51,081 nt of DNA from an uncultured Lewinella sp. (lineage in GTDB: Bacteria; Bacteroidota; Bacteroidia; Chitinophagales; Saprospiraceae): contig CALMYQ010000251.1 of the NCBI GenBank assembly GCA_937873655.1, positions 1 to 51,081 of the forward strand, in the 5' to 3' direction. Below the pieces are notes generated by a model. It was not told the origin of the DNA. It saw nothing but the letters and a program-made list of their open reading frames with translations, and searched no databases. Position numbers and translations under genes: made by a program. This document shows, in pieces, positions 27,292 to 37,851 of the stretch; positions within the stretch are counted from its first letter, which is position 1, and every line of letters starts with the position of its first letter.

Positions 27292-28197
27292 CTAAACCCC
27301 ACCCGTATGAACAACCAAAATCCGGCTGCCGGGCGAAAAATAGCCATTTTTAATCAGGTCAAAAACGGCGAAAAATGCTTTTCCCGTATAGATGGGTTCG
27401 ACCGGTATGCGGTACGCAGTTCCGAACCATTGAATGAACGCCGTCAATTCCTGTGTTTTTTTTGCATATCCGCCGAAGGTATAATCGAAATTCACGGACC
27501 AGTTCCCGGCTTGTTCATCTTTTCCCGTAGCCCGGCGAATGACTTCTCCAATACCAGGATCTTTAACTGCGGCAACGGCTGTCAGGGAAGCAACCCCGTC
27601 GAGTCCGGCTGCAATACCGGCAGATGTACCGCCCGTACCGGCAGCAAGCAGCCATTGGTCCGGCAACCACCCCAGCTGTTGTTCCGCTTCTCCAACCAGC
27701 TCTGCAGCCCCTTTTGCGGCCAGGTCGTTGGTGCCGCCTTCGGGCAACAAATACGGGTCGCCGGTCCGGCGGATCAGTTCCTCCTGAAAACCGGGTTCGT
27801 TGCGGCGTCGATAGGCTGCCCGGTCCAGGTAATGCAGTTCCATTCCGCGTTCCCGGGCCAGGTGCAAGACCGGATTGAGCGGCTCAACGGGTTCACCGCG
27901 GATGACCCCGATTGTTTTGAATCCGAATAAAAAACCCGCAGCGGCAACGGCAGCGATATGATTGCTGTACGCACCGCCGAAAGTGAGCAGTCTTTCCTTT
28001 CCGGACCGCATAGCGGCTTGGAGGTTATATTTGAGCTTGCGGATTTTGTTGCCGCATAATTCAGGGGCTTGGGGGAAGCGGAGCAGGTCGTCGCGCTTCA
28101 CCCAAAGGCTTACGCCGGCATTTTCCAGCTCCCGCGGCAGCTTCAATTGTTCTACCGGGCCTGGCGGAAGATTAAATTCGTCCACAAATACAGCCAT
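27292..28197 (-). CDS. PLP-dependent ACC deaminase/D-cysteine desulfhydrase family protein
   Basis: The 301-residue protein belongs to the fold-type II PLP family of 1-aminocyclopropane-1-carboxylate deaminases and D-cysteine desulfhydrases. The PLP lysine is Lys51 in GNKIRKLKYN, and GGAYSNHIAAVAAAG binds the substrate carboxylate. The phosphate-binding GTGGTSAG loop and the C-terminal HTGG are present. The chain stops one residue after HTGG, where family members usually continue several residues, and the stop touches the repeat element, so the tail may have been trimmed. Which of the two activities it has cannot be settled from sequence. Confidence 0.9.
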   Translation of the reverse strand: MAVFVDEFNLPPGPVEQLKLPRELENAGVSLWVKRDDLLRFPQAPELCGNKIRKLKYNLQAAMRSGKERLLTFGGAYSNHIAAVAAAGFLFGFKTIGVIRGEPVEPLNPVLHLARERGMELHYLDRAAYRRRNEPGFQEELIRRTGDPYLLPEGGTNDLAAKGAAELVGEAEQQLGWLPDQWLLAAGTGGTSAGIAAGLDGVASLTAVAAVKDPGIGEVIRRATGKDEQAGNWSVNFDYTFGGYAKKTQELTAFIQWFGTAYRIPVEPIYTGKAFFAVFDLIKNGYFSPGSRILVVHTGGV

Positions 28198-28226
28198 AAA
28201 TGCGATCCCCTTTCAGTTTTACCCGG

Positions 28227-28234
28227 CAAAGATA
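28227..28234 (-). promoter_or_regulatory. -7 promoter element of the deaminase gene
   Basis: The minus strand reads TATCTTTG, a full TAnnTTTG match, 29 bases before the start codon. Confidence 0.55.
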
Positions 28235-28265
28235 GCATTCGCCAGCGGGTGTAACCGTGCTTTAG

Positions 28266-28273
28266 TACCTTTG
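28266..28273 (+). promoter_or_regulatory. -7 promoter element of the VOC gene
   Basis: TACCTTTG matches TAnnTTTG, 21 bases before the start codon and divergent from the deaminase promoter. Confidence 0.55.
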
Positions 28274-28294
28274 GATCTCACTGTCAAAACTGTT

Positions 28295-28669
28295 ATGATG
28301 GAAAAAGGCACCAGACTCCTCCAAATTGTCCCTGTGCTCCCTTCGGCCGATATTGCCGGAGATATAGCCTGGTACCGCGAAAAAACGGGATTTGAGCCGT
28401 TCTTTCAGGATGAAATGTATGCCGGGCTCCGCCGCGAAAATCTGCACATTCACCTGCAGTGGCATGCCGGCACACCAGAGGATCCATTGCTCGGCGGATC
28501 GGTAATCCGGATTTTTGTTGAGGACATCCGGTCCATTTTTGAGGAATTTGTCGAAAGGGGAGCCGTCAGCAGGGAAAAACTCAGGATGAACACCCCCTGG
28601 AGAACGCACGAATTCGGGTTCTTCGATCTCAACCACAACGCCGTCTTTATTGTAGAAAATGCGGAATGA
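28295..28669 (+). CDS. VOC-superfamily (glyoxalase/bleomycin-resistance-like) protein
   Basis: A 124-residue single VOC module: a beta-alpha-beta-beta-beta unit starting LQIVPVLPSADIAGDIAWYREKTGF, then LRRENLHIHLQWH, and ending TPWRTHEFGFFDLNHNAVFIVEN. The size fits bleomycin-resistance-type proteins, which bind ligands as dimers without catalysis or with a metal site; His, His and a C-terminal Glu could be ligands. The frame is open further upstream but overlaps the deaminase gene; ATG 28295, directly after a -7 element, is the sensible start (28298 also possible). Confidence 0.85.
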   Translation: MMEKGTRLLQIVPVLPSADIAGDIAWYREKTGFEPFFQDEMYAGLRRENLHIHLQWHAGTPEDPLLGGSVIRIFVEDIRSIFEEFVERGAVSREKLRMNTPWRTHEFGFFDLNHNAVFIVENAE

Positions 28670-28724
28670 CTTGAATTTGAGCTGCAATTCGTAACTTGGA
28701 AGCCAAAACCAACTTACGGCCAAC

Positions 28725-31700
28725 ATGAAAAAAAGCAATGCTTTAATTTGTCTGTTATGCCTGTTAACACTGTCTGTCATTCCGGGCTACGGGCAGAAGA
28801 AAAACAAGCAGCAACCACCGTCCAATGCTTCAACCGTTGACCAGACCACCCGGATCGATCCCGCACCATTCAAGGCCCTTCGCTGGCGCAATATCGGCCC
28901 GTTCAGGGGCGGGCGTTCCAATGCGGTTTCCGGCGTTCCGGGCAACGACCAGGTCTATTTCACCGGTTATACCGGCGGCGGCGTCTGGAAAACGGAAGAC
29001 GCCGGCGCTACCTGGAAAAATATCTCCGACGGGTTCTTCAAAGCCGGTTCCGTCGGCGAGATTGCCGTTTCGGAAGCCGACCCCAACGTCATTTACGTCG
29101 GCATGGGTGAACATGCCGTGCGGGGCGTGATGACCTCCTTCGGCGACGGGGTTTACAAATCCACCGACGGCGGCAAAACCTGGAGCCATACCGGTCTGGA
29201 AAAAACGCGCCATATCGCCGATATTGCCGTTCATCCGCAAAATGCCGACATCGTGTTTGTCGCAGCTCAAGGCGCCCCCCACGGCCCAAGCGAAGACCGC
29301 GGCATCTACAAATCCACTGACGGCGGACAGACCTGGAAAAAGGTGCTCTATGTCGATGAGAATACAGGCGCCTCAAGCCTGAGCATGGATATGACCAACC
29401 CCCGGATCCTGTATGCCGCGACCTGGCAACACCGGCGCTATCCCTGGAAAGTGGAGAGCGGCGGCCCGGGTTGCGCCTTGTGGAAATCCACCGATATGGG
29501 CGAAACCTGGAAAAAAATCACCGACGGCCTGCCTGAAGCACTGGGCAAAATGGGGATTTCCGTTTCCAGGGCCAATCCCAACCGGGTGTTCGCTATCGTC
29601 GAAGCGGAAAAATCCAAGGCGGGGCTTTATCGTTCCGATAACGGCGGGATGAAGTGGACCTTGCTGTCCAATAACCAGGATATCACCTCCAGATCCTGGT
29701 ACTACATGGAAGTGTTTGCCGACCCCAACGACCAGGAAAAGGTGTATGTGCTCAATGCACCGATCATGCGTTCCATCGACGGCGGCAAGACCTTCAACAG
29801 CATCAACATCGGCCACGGCGACACCCACGATCTTTGGATCAACCCGCGAAACAGCAATAACATGATCCTGGGCGACGACGGCGGCGGCTCAATTTCCTTC
29901 AACGGCGGCGACAGCTGGTCAACCCTCAACAACCAGCCGACGGCCCAATTCTACCGGGTCAATGCCGATAATACTTTCCCGTATAAGGTGTACGGCGGGC
30001 AACAGGACAACAGCTCCGTTGTCATCGCCAGCCGGAATAACAGTTTCGGTATTTCTGAAAGTGACTGGACCAACGGACCCGGTTGCGAAAGCGCCTATAT
30101 CGCCTTTGATCCCGACAACCCCGTTGTCCTGTACGGCGGTTGCTATCAGGGGCTTATCGAGGCGCTTGACACCCGGACCAGAGAGACCAAGGACATCATG
30201 GAGTACGTGTCGCTCAACCTGGCCATCAAGCCCAAGGACATGAAATACCGGTTTAACTGGAACGCGCCGATCGTCGTTTCGCCGCATGCCCCCAATACGA
30301 TCTACCACGCCGGCAACGTCGTTTTCAAAACCACGGACGGCGGCATGAACTGGCAGCAGATCAGCCCCGACCTGACCCGGAATGAAGCCGCCAAACAGGA
30401 GGACGGCGGAGGTCCGCTGACCAATGAAGGGGCCGGGGGCGAGAACTACAATACCATCTACTACCTGATCGAATCGCCCCTTGAAAAAGGCGTCATTTAC
30501 ACCGGCAGCGATTGCGGCCTGGTACACGTCACCCGCGACGGCGGTCAGAGCTGGCAGAATATCACCCCGGCGGGCCTGCCGGAATGTATGATCCAGTCCA
30601 TCGAGGTTTCCCCTCATGACAAGGGTACCGCTTATATCTCTGCGACACGCTATAAATTCAATGATTTCTCTGCCTTGTCCTATAAAACCACCGACTACGG
30701 CAAGACCTGGACCCGGATCGCCGATGGGATCGATAAAGACGACTTCCTCAAGGTGATCCGCGAGGACAAAAAGGTCAAAGATCTGCTGTACGGCGGCGCC
30801 GAACGCGGCTTCTACCTGTCCAACAACGGTGGGGAAACCTGGGCGAAATTCCAGCTCAATCTGCCTGTAGTCCCTGTAACCGACCTGATCATTCACGACA
30901 ATGACCTGGTGGCAGCTACTGCAGGCCGCGCTTTCTGGATTCTCGACGATCTGGGCGCCCTTCAACAATCCCTCGGCGTACCTGGAAAAGAAACGGTGAA
31001 ATTGTACATGCCGAAAAAGACCGTTCGACTCAGCGGTTTCATGCCGCCCTGGCTGGATCAAATGCCGCCGGGACTGGGCCAGAATCCGATGAACGGGGTC
31101 ATTCTGACCTATTACCTCGCCGAAAAGGCCGATTCCAATGCCGCTACCCTTGAAATCCTGGATGCGAAGGGGGATGTGATCCGGGCCTATTCCAGCAAGA
31201 AAGATGAAAAATTCAAAGGCTATCCGGGTGGGCCGCCGCCACCGCAAACCATTCCGGCGCAGGCCGGCATCAATCGCTTTGCCTGGGACTTTCGGCTGGA
31301 AGGGTTGCCCGGAGTACCCGGCACTTACCTTTACGGCGATTTTCAGGGGCACCGGGTAGCGCCGGGGCAGTACAAAGCCCGTCTTTCCTATAAGGACCAG
31401 ACGTCTGAAACGGCATTTGAGATCGTTTCCGATCCGAGAGCCAGTTTCAGCTCCACCGACTGGGCCAACCAGCAAACTACACTCTCCCGGGTGGAGGATC
31501 GAATCCGTGAAATTCATGGAGCCGTCAACCGGATGGCCCGGGTCAAAAAACAGATCGAAGGCTACAATGAAGCCATGGAAGGAATGCCTGATGGCCAGGA
31601 AATGATCGATGCCGGTAAGAATCTGATCAAAAAGATGGAGGAATGGGAAGCCAACGTGGTGGAAAGGCGGCAAAAAAACTTCCAGGATGTGATCAACTGG

Positions 31701-31925
31701 CCCAGCAAGCTCAATGCCGAGTTCTTCGCGCTGCGCGCCTCAATGGACGCCCAGGATCCCAGAGTCACTCAAGGGGTTCGCGACCGGCTCACTGATCTGG
31801 AAATCCAATGGACCGGTTATAAGGCCGACCTGGAAAAGCTGCTCGCTGAAGACATAAAAGCGTACAATGAGCTGTTCCGGAACCGCAATATCCCGGCATT
31901 GATCACGGATCAGTCGGGAGAATAA
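28725..31925 (+). CDS. Secreted BNR/VPS10-type beta-propeller protein
   Basis: The 1066-residue protein has a signal peptide (about 1-23) and multiple Asp-box/BNR repeats such as YKSTDGGKTW, YKSTDGGQTW, FKTTDGGMNW and YKTTDYGKTW, spread over residues 40-730 as in two linked seven-bladed propellers of the sortilin/xyloglucanase type. The C-terminal third holds a beta domain (about 820-900) and a helical segment (about 910-1060). It has no T9SS sorting domain, so it is probably periplasmic or exported in another way. Databases often call such proteins glycosyl hydrolase; no catalytic pair can be confirmed here. Confidence 0.88.
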   Translation: MKKSNALICLLCLLTLSVIPGYGQKKNKQQPPSNASTVDQTTRIDPAPFKALRWRNIGPFRGGRSNAVSGVPGNDQVYFTGYTGGGVWKTEDAGATWKNISDGFFKAGSVGEIAVSEADPNVIYVGMGEHAVRGVMTSFGDGVYKSTDGGKTWSHTGLEKTRHIADIAVHPQNADIVFVAAQGAPHGPSEDRGIYKSTDGGQTWKKVLYVDENTGASSLSMDMTNPRILYAATWQHRRYPWKVESGGPGCALWKSTDMGETWKKITDGLPEALGKMGISVSRANPNRVFAIVEAEKSKAGLYRSDNGGMKWTLLSNNQDITSRSWYYMEVFADPNDQEKVYVLNAPIMRSIDGGKTFNSINIGHGDTHDLWINPRNSNNMILGDDGGGSISFNGGDSWSTLNNQPTAQFYRVNADNTFPYKVYGGQQDNSSVVIASRNNSFGISESDWTNGPGCESAYIAFDPDNPVVLYGGCYQGLIEALDTRTRETKDIMEYVSLNLAIKPKDMKYRFNWNAPIVVSPHAPNTIYHAGNVVFKTTDGGMNWQQISPDLTRNEAAKQEDGGGPLTNEGAGGENYNTIYYLIESPLEKGVIYTGSDCGLVHVTRDGGQSWQNITPAGLPECMIQSIEVSPHDKGTAYISATRYKFNDFSALSYKTTDYGKTWTRIADGIDKDDFLKVIREDKKVKDLLYGGAERGFYLSNNGGETWAKFQLNLPVVPVTDLIIHDNDLVAATAGRAFWILDDLGALQQSLGVPGKETVKLYMPKKTVRLSGFMPPWLDQMPPGLGQNPMNGVILTYYLAEKADSNAATLEILDAKGDVIRAYSSKKDEKFKGYPGGPPPPQTIPAQAGINRFAWDFRLEGLPGVPGTYLYGDFQGHRVAPGQYKARLSYKDQTSETAFEIVSDPRASFSSTDWANQQTTLSRVEDRIREIHGAVNRMARVKKQIEGYNEAMEGMPDGQEMIDAGKNLIKKMEEWEANVVERRQKNFQDVINWPSKLNAEFFALRASMDAQDPRVTQGVRDRLTDLEIQWTGYKADLEKLLAEDIKAYNELFRNRNIPALITDQSGE

Positions 31926-32350
31926 AAACCAGATGGTCGCAGGCCCGAATCGAGCTTCCGATGCTCCGGACCTGCGACCCCTTACAGCCGTTTTGTTCTA
32001 AAGGAGCTTTCGCGCAAGAAAAAACTTACTTCCCACTAGCTAAGGCACAATATTAGGTCGAAATGGAATTGCCCGGCATCCGCTTTTTGGAAACCACACT
32101 ATCGGACAAAATGAGTAAAGGGGAAGACTTTATAATGGGTAACAATGTAATTTCGAATGAACAATCGTTTTTTTCAAAACCATGAACTCATATGCCTATG
32201 TGGTAAGATACGAGCCGAACCAGAATGGTTTGGCAATCGGACGGACTTTATAAAATCCGGCCACCGTTTGCCAGAGGTTCCGCCTCGCAGCGGCTACCCT
32301 CAAATCTCCGACTTGCGAAAAAAAGAACCCGCCCGGCGGCCACCAGCGTC
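31926..32350. other. Intergenic region with one hairpin
   Basis: This 425-base gap has no convincing gene. A hairpin at 31935-31979 (GGTCGCAGG with CCTGCGACC, extendable to 13 pairs with one mismatch) follows the BNR gene but has no T-run. The remainder looks like unstructured spacer; a 65-codon frame at its end overlaps the neighbouring gene and has no protein-like composition. Confidence 0.6.
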
Positions 32351-34126
32351 CTAAAGCCGAACCAACTTGCCGCCCGCGACCCTGCGCCGCTCCTCCCGAA
32401 GTTCATAAAAATACAGCCCCGGCGGCAAAGCCGAAATCAGGATGGACTGCCGGGAGGAATGAATAGCCTGCTGCAATACCCGCCTGCCCAGTGCGTCGCA
32501 CAAAACGATCGTCCCACGGAAAGCGGCCCTTCCCTCGATCTCAATCACTATACTTTCCCGCGCCGGATTGGGGTATAGGCGAACGCCCGGGTTTTCCTCC
32601 GGTCCAGCCGTCCCGGTGATCATCAGTGAGATCGTATCGCAATAGGTATCGCTGCCGGAGAGGTTGCTTACGGTGAGGCAAACCTCGTACTCACCGGGTG
32701 CGGCGTAGGTATGCTTCGGGAAGACGGCTGTACTGGTGGCGCCGTCCCCGAAGGTCCAATACCAATCAACAGGGCTGAATCGGGCATCGTGATAGAACGC
32801 CGCATGCAGCAGGCTGTCTGTAAGGTATTCAAACCCGGCTACTGGCGGCGGGTTGTCAATCCCCAGCGTGTCGCAGGCGCTGCCATCCTCCGGGCCCAAA
32901 CCGTAATAGGGATGATTGGGGATCCCATAATAAATCAGTGTTGGCAATTGAATACCATGTTGAACAACTTGTGATGCTTTCCCGGGTAAATTAGGATGAT
33001 TGATATAACCTAAATATTCCACGGAAGCGGGAGGTGTAATATAAATCTTGCCGTTCGGCGCCAATTGGGACATATCAAAAACTACGTGATAATTAGTCGT
33101 GGGGGATAAAAAGCCATCACCTATGGCAATTGTATCCCAACTGGCTTCCAGGCTTTCAGCAGTTAGGTCCGTCTGATAAACATGAATTCCTGCAGATATA
33201 TATAAAAATCTGCTGTTCTCTGAAAAGGCCAGACCGTTTGATGCTCCCAGATTATAATAAGGCTTCCTTCTGAAATTACTCAATTCCCCCGAACATCGAT
33301 CAAAATCAAAAATATCGAGGTAGCTGTCGCGGTCAAATCGCCAACCTGAAAGGCGGGCGAATAGGCGCCCATCCGGAGAAAAAACAGCCTTATCCAGGCC
33401 GGAAACAGTAGGTTCTCCAATGGTTTGAATGGGTAACTGTTGTACGCCGTCAGGCGTTAAAAGCAGCCGGTAATACCGGTTGGTGAAAAATTCGGATATG
33501 ATCAACCACCAATCCCGCCCGTTTGCATGGCGGGTCGCGGTGACCGCGCCGCCAGCAATGGTATCTTGTATGATTGGTACGTTTTTTTCAATGACTTTAC
33601 CCTGCCCATCATTATAGCCCGAATCTACAATCGTGTAGAAAAAAGATTTGGTTGCATACCCGCCACTGTTTGGAACATCAGGGCAAACGCTCATCATGGT
33701 ATGAAAAATATAAAATAATGAATCCCCTCCTCCAGGGGCGGGAAGTATGACTGCCCCCTGCGGTAAATAATAACCACTATAGGACCACGCGTCCGTCAGC
33801 GGATCGGGATTCAGGCCATAACCATTTTCAACCGTATCGCCTTCGGAATTGACAACGTAAATACCATTTGTGTACAATAAAAGATTCCCTTCCGTGTCGC
33901 AGATCCCTGCATTGGTATAGTCAAGGCTCATCTCCCGATGAGCAGGTTCTACCAATATTTCGCCATCGGTTAAAAAAGAGATCTTTGTCCCGCCAATATG
34001 GGGACTTTCGAGGGAAGAACTCCATCCAAATTGCCAGATATAATCCCGTTTTTCCCGGACAAAAGTTTGCTGGGACTGCAAATGGCAAGTAATGACAGCA
34101 AACAGCAAAAAGAAAAGCATTTTCAT
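32351..34126 (-). CDS. Secreted PKD-domain protein, T9SS cargo
   Basis: The product has 591 residues from the chosen start, with a signal peptide (MKMLFFLLFAVITCHLQSQQ). Residues about 20-420 look like a beta-propeller (repeats such as KAVFSPDGRLFARLSG and GLAFSENSRFLYISAG). A PKD domain follows with WYWTFGDGATS and HTYAAPGEYEVCLTV, then a T9SS sorting domain with RLYPNPARESIVIEI and GLYFYELREE. A start 12 codons upstream would place a charged stretch before the signal peptide and is unlikely. It may be a surface protein. It lies downstream of the broken T9SS gene on the same strand and is somewhat AT-rich. Confidence 0.88.
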   Translation of the reverse strand: MKMLFFLLFAVITCHLQSQQTFVREKRDYIWQFGWSSSLESPHIGGTKISFLTDGEILVEPAHREMSLDYTNAGICDTEGNLLLYTNGIYVVNSEGDTVENGYGLNPDPLTDAWSYSGYYLPQGAVILPAPGGGDSLFYIFHTMMSVCPDVPNSGGYATKSFFYTIVDSGYNDGQGKVIEKNVPIIQDTIAGGAVTATRHANGRDWWLIISEFFTNRYYRLLLTPDGVQQLPIQTIGEPTVSGLDKAVFSPDGRLFARLSGWRFDRDSYLDIFDFDRCSGELSNFRRKPYYNLGASNGLAFSENSRFLYISAGIHVYQTDLTAESLEASWDTIAIGDGFLSPTTNYHVVFDMSQLAPNGKIYITPPASVEYLGYINHPNLPGKASQVVQHGIQLPTLIYYGIPNHPYYGLGPEDGSACDTLGIDNPPPVAGFEYLTDSLLHAAFYHDARFSPVDWYWTFGDGATSTAVFPKHTYAAPGEYEVCLTVSNLSGSDTYCDTISLMITGTAGPEENPGVRLYPNPARESIVIEIEGRAAFRGTIVLCDALGRRVLQQAIHSSRQSILISALPPGLYFYELREERRRVAGGKLVRL

Positions 34127-34192
34127 AGGGCTGCAATTGAAAGCTGCCGGAAGCCTTCGCAAGGAGTTCTTCCGGTAGCATATAAACGTCGA

Positions 34193-37133
34193 TTAATGAA
34201 TAACAACCATTTTTTCGGAAAACATTATTTCACCTTCCCGGAATACCTGTAAATACAGTACGCCTTCCGGAAAATCTGTCAATTCAAAAACATGCATACC
34301 ATTTTTATCAGGCGGCAGCGTTGTTTTCGCAAGTACCCGTCCGAATGCATCCCGAACTACCCCTTGCAAAATCGAACTGCTCGAATAATTTAACATCATT
34401 CTTTCCGTCGCAGGATTTGGGTATAGTCGGAATCCTTCGGTCTTCCGCCCGGGAAATAACCGTCTGTTCCTCCTGCAATCATCAGATCGATATCTTTGGG
34501 ATCCGGGCTTGCAACCCCCGGCGGGTCAATACAAATCAAAGGGTTGCCCATTTCATCTACAGGAAACCACTGTTCAACTGGTGTTCCAGGCAAATTTGGC
34601 AGAGAGATTCCCGACGGATGATAGCTGAAGTCGGGCGTCGGGAATTGCGATGATGGGTCTTCTTCATTGACAATATATCGAGATAGAAGAAGGTTATTTA
34701 AAGATCCTGCTCTATTTATCGCAGCGGCTCCATAATAATCATCTTCCAAATACCACCTGTTCCCGGTATGGATTTGCTGACTTGTCATTAATGCATCCTC
34801 ATAAGTAAGTGCAGGGCCAAAGAAAGGCGGGTGGAATTGACTGGTAGAAAATGCCATATTATTGCATGCTCCCAGAAACCTTGCTCCCAATTTAAGAGAA
34901 TGGAAATAGTTACAGTGATATTGGCTATTGGTAGCGTCCTGAACATCCAGACCAATATTGTTGAAGGCGGGACTACTGCCCCCAATAAGGGAATTCTCTT
35001 CTACTAACAAATTAGAACAATTGTTAATTTGAATGGCTCTACCTGAACCTTCAATCGAATTATTCATTTGTACGGTATTGCCGGAGACTTCATAACCTGA
35101 AGCATTATTGAGCCGGATGCCGGCAGTCATTTGACCGGTGATCGTATTTTCCTTGACCGCAGCCTCAGGTTGACCATTACCTTGTTCTTCGACCCTAATT
35201 CCAATTCCTCCCGGAGAAGTAGAAATTTCGTTCCCCTGGACTGTAATCCCGGACGCCGGATCATTGAACATCAATCGAACCCCAGTGCCCGCATTCGTCA
35301 TCTCATTTTCAGTAATATTCAACGTGTAGCCGAAAGCGTTCCTGCAAAGAATTCCTTCTTCTACTGAACTAAAGTTGTTGTGACTAATATCCGCATGGGC
35401 GCTAACTACCTCTATGCCAACCGGGCAATTAGTGAAAGAAAGGTCGCCTTCAGGTTGATTAGCGATAACCCCGGCTATCAACCGCTCAGGTGTCGGTAGT
35501 TCACTGATGAAATGCAAAGCTCTGCCATTAAAGGGTATACTTATCCCCGGATCAGTCATTATACCGGTAAAAATCGAATTTTCAACAGTAGCCGAGGCAT
35601 CCTTGATATGAATACCATTGGTGATATACTCAAAAAGATTAGGATTCTGGTTATGCAATCAATACTAAGGCCCCCAGGAGGGCAATCGCAAAGTGTTTGC
35701 AATTGACAACCGGGGTACGAACCAATCTGTACACGGTGTTTTCCTCCGGACTCACGATCAATTCATGTGTATTAGGATCTACATTTCCAGAAACGACCGT
35801 TATATTCCCATTTTCCTCGAGGTATTCGGCAATCTCCGTAAAGCTATTATCCGGATTCTGAACAAACCATTCGTATCTGATTTCAACATCACTAAGCATG
35901 CAAAGCGGGCCACCCAATCTGGCTTCCTCCCCGCAAATGATAGTTTGGTCAGCACCCGCAGTGAATTCGTCCTGTATGACTTCAACCTGGTTGAATGTTA
36001 TATTTCCAATATTGTCAACGTTGGTGGGGGCCGTATAGAACCATAAAGCATTGAATTCCGGGCTATTTACTGAAAAACACCTGCCTAGCCTTCCAACAGC
36101 ATTGCCTGTAATTGGAATCTGCAAAACATTGTCCGTAATGCCTTGATAATCGGGGAACGATGACTAAAAGACGCTCCGTTCACGCCCATAGAGCCCGTAA
36201 AAATCGGATAATTTCCCTGACTCCCCTGGAATACCATTTCAGGGCCTAAGGGATTGGGATCCTGACAACTACCAAATAATGTACTGACAGAAGAGTTAAA
36301 ATCAAAGAAATATGGGTCTGTACCTGATATAATTACAGGTTCATCTCCTCCTGCTTCCTGAGAAATAAGAAGCCGGTCAAAATCAGAAAATCTATCCGAG
36401 AAAGCAATAAGTAAGGATTGAAATCCAATTGTATGCACAGCATGGTGAAGAACCAAGGTATAGAAATCCATTTGCGTATTACCGGCAGGAGGAGGTTGAG
36501 TTCCTGTGTAAAATGTGGTTCCGTCGAATAATACACCAATTCTTGCTTGAAACAAATCGGGGGAATATCCAGGCAAACCACCACCTGCAAGGCCAAACCA
36601 CGGCAGAGGATTATAAATATTTCCTCTAGGCCCAAAATACAGTCCCGAACCAAATGTACCTGCAAATTGAAGGCCAATATCATCGCTTCTCAAAAATTCA
36701 ACATTAATAACACCGCCAGGTTGACAATCTGATTGCTGTTCAACAATAAGTTGCGAAAGCATTTGAAAAACGCGACAAGCAATTATACGCCGCGCTTCAC
36801 CGTCATTTGGATCATTAAACCCAATGCCACTGCCTTCGATACAATCCATAAAAAATAACTCAAAGGGTCCTGTGTCAAATCCGAGCCCTTCGCAATCACA
36901 TACTTCACCTACCGGACGCCCTCCTGAAGGAGGAGACGAGATATCAGGGATTTTTAATTCCTGGTAAGTGTATAAATTCCCGAATCGATCAAAGAATTCG
37001 CCATCATCGGGTTGTTGGCTTTTTACATAAGCGCCGCAATAAGTGACCGATTGGCTATATCCGCCAAATGCAAATCCCGATAACAACACAAATACAAAAC
37101 AGGGGGGGGTAAAAGAAAACGTAAATTGAACAT
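34193..37133 (-). pseudogene. Frameshifted T9SS surface protein (metalloprotease-like plus beta-helix)
   Basis: One ancestral gene can be followed through successive frames on the minus strand: signal peptide from ATG 37133, a protease-like part to about 36155, a beta-rich part to about 35700, a parallel beta-helix (35655-34430) and a T9SS sorting domain (GFRLYPNPATERMML...) to 34193. Frame changes lie at a C8 tract (37102-37109), a C4 run (36152-36155), near 35700, near 35655 and near 34430. Each is repaired by adding one base. The zinc motif reads HHAVHTIGF, with His in place of the catalytic Glu of HExxHxxGF. The region is more AT-rich than its surroundings. A sequence between the second and third parts may also be missing. 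Confidence 0.8.
37102..37109 (-). repeat. C8 homopolymer in the signal peptide of the broken T9SS gene
   Basis: Eight G on the plus strand (C on the coding strand) follow codon 8 of the frame starting at 37133. With nine (or six) C, the frame would continue into the hydrophobic signal sequence CFVFVLLSGFAFGGYS; with eight it does not. Confidence 0.85.
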
Positions 37134-37226
37134 GGTATTCGGATTTAGGTTAAAAAATCAAGGGATAAAATTCTGATCTGCAATTTAACCCAATTTTCCA
37201 GCTAAACGACTTACAACTAAATTCCT

Positions 37227-37234
37227 TAGCTTTG
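37227..37234 (+). promoter_or_regulatory. -7 promoter element of the OmpH-like gene
   Basis: TAGCTTTG matches TAnnTTTG and ends 20 bases before the start codon. Confidence 0.6.
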
Positions 37235-37254
37235 CGCCGAATTAACCAAATTGC

Positions 37255-37845
37255 ATGAAAAATTTATCCCTGATCCTCAATGCCGTTCTTTTACTGGCGG
37301 TTATATACCTGTTCTACGCCCATTTTTCGGGCCCCAAACCCGAAGCGGTTCCGACGGAACCCAAAACGGAAAAAGCGGCATTGAACGTGGTTTATGTACG
37401 GGAAGACACCCTGCTGAACCAGTTCAAGGATTTCCATGAAAAAATGGAAACGCTGAACAATAAAAAACAACAGGCTGACGCCAGCCTGCAATCTCGCGGC
37501 CGCGCCCTGGAAAAGGAAGTGGCCGGTATCCAGGCTAAAATCCAGCAGGGCCTTTTGACCCCCAACCAGATCGCCACCGAAGAGCAGCGAATCGCCCAGA
37601 AGCAGCAGTCGCTCATGCAGGAAAGCGACAAGATAGCCCAGGAGATCATGACAGAGACCCAAACCCTCAACAATGAGCTGCAGGATAAGGTCAAGGCGGT
37701 CCTTGAAGCATTGCGGGACGAAATGGGCTACGATTATATCCTCAACTATGGGCCGGGTACCGGGGTGTTGATGGTCAACGACAGCCTCGACATCACCTCC
37801 ATCGTCCTTGAGCGGCTGAACCAGGCAAAGAAGGAAGGGGAGTAA
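37255..37845 (+). CDS. OmpH/Skp-like periplasmic chaperone
   Basis: This 196-residue protein has a membrane or signal segment (5-24), a short Pro-rich linker and an OmpH/Skp core: a beta strand (LNVVYVREDTLL), a long coiled-coil hairpin (about 60-150, rich in Gln, Lys and Glu) and returning strands (YDYILNYGPGTGVLMV ... DITSIVLERLN). Skp proteins hold unfolded outer-membrane proteins in the periplasm. The N-terminal segment is not clearly cleavable, so the protein may be anchored. Convergent with the response-regulator gene, six bases between the stops. Confidence 0.9.
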   Translation: MKNLSLILNAVLLLAVIYLFYAHFSGPKPEAVPTEPKTEKAALNVVYVREDTLLNQFKDFHEKMETLNNKKQQADASLQSRGRALEKEVAGIQAKIQQGLLTPNQIATEEQRIAQKQQSLMQESDKIAQEIMTETQTLNNELQDKVKAVLEALRDEMGYDYILNYGPGTGVLMVNDSLDITSIVLERLNQAKKEGE

Positions 37846-37851
37846 GGCTGA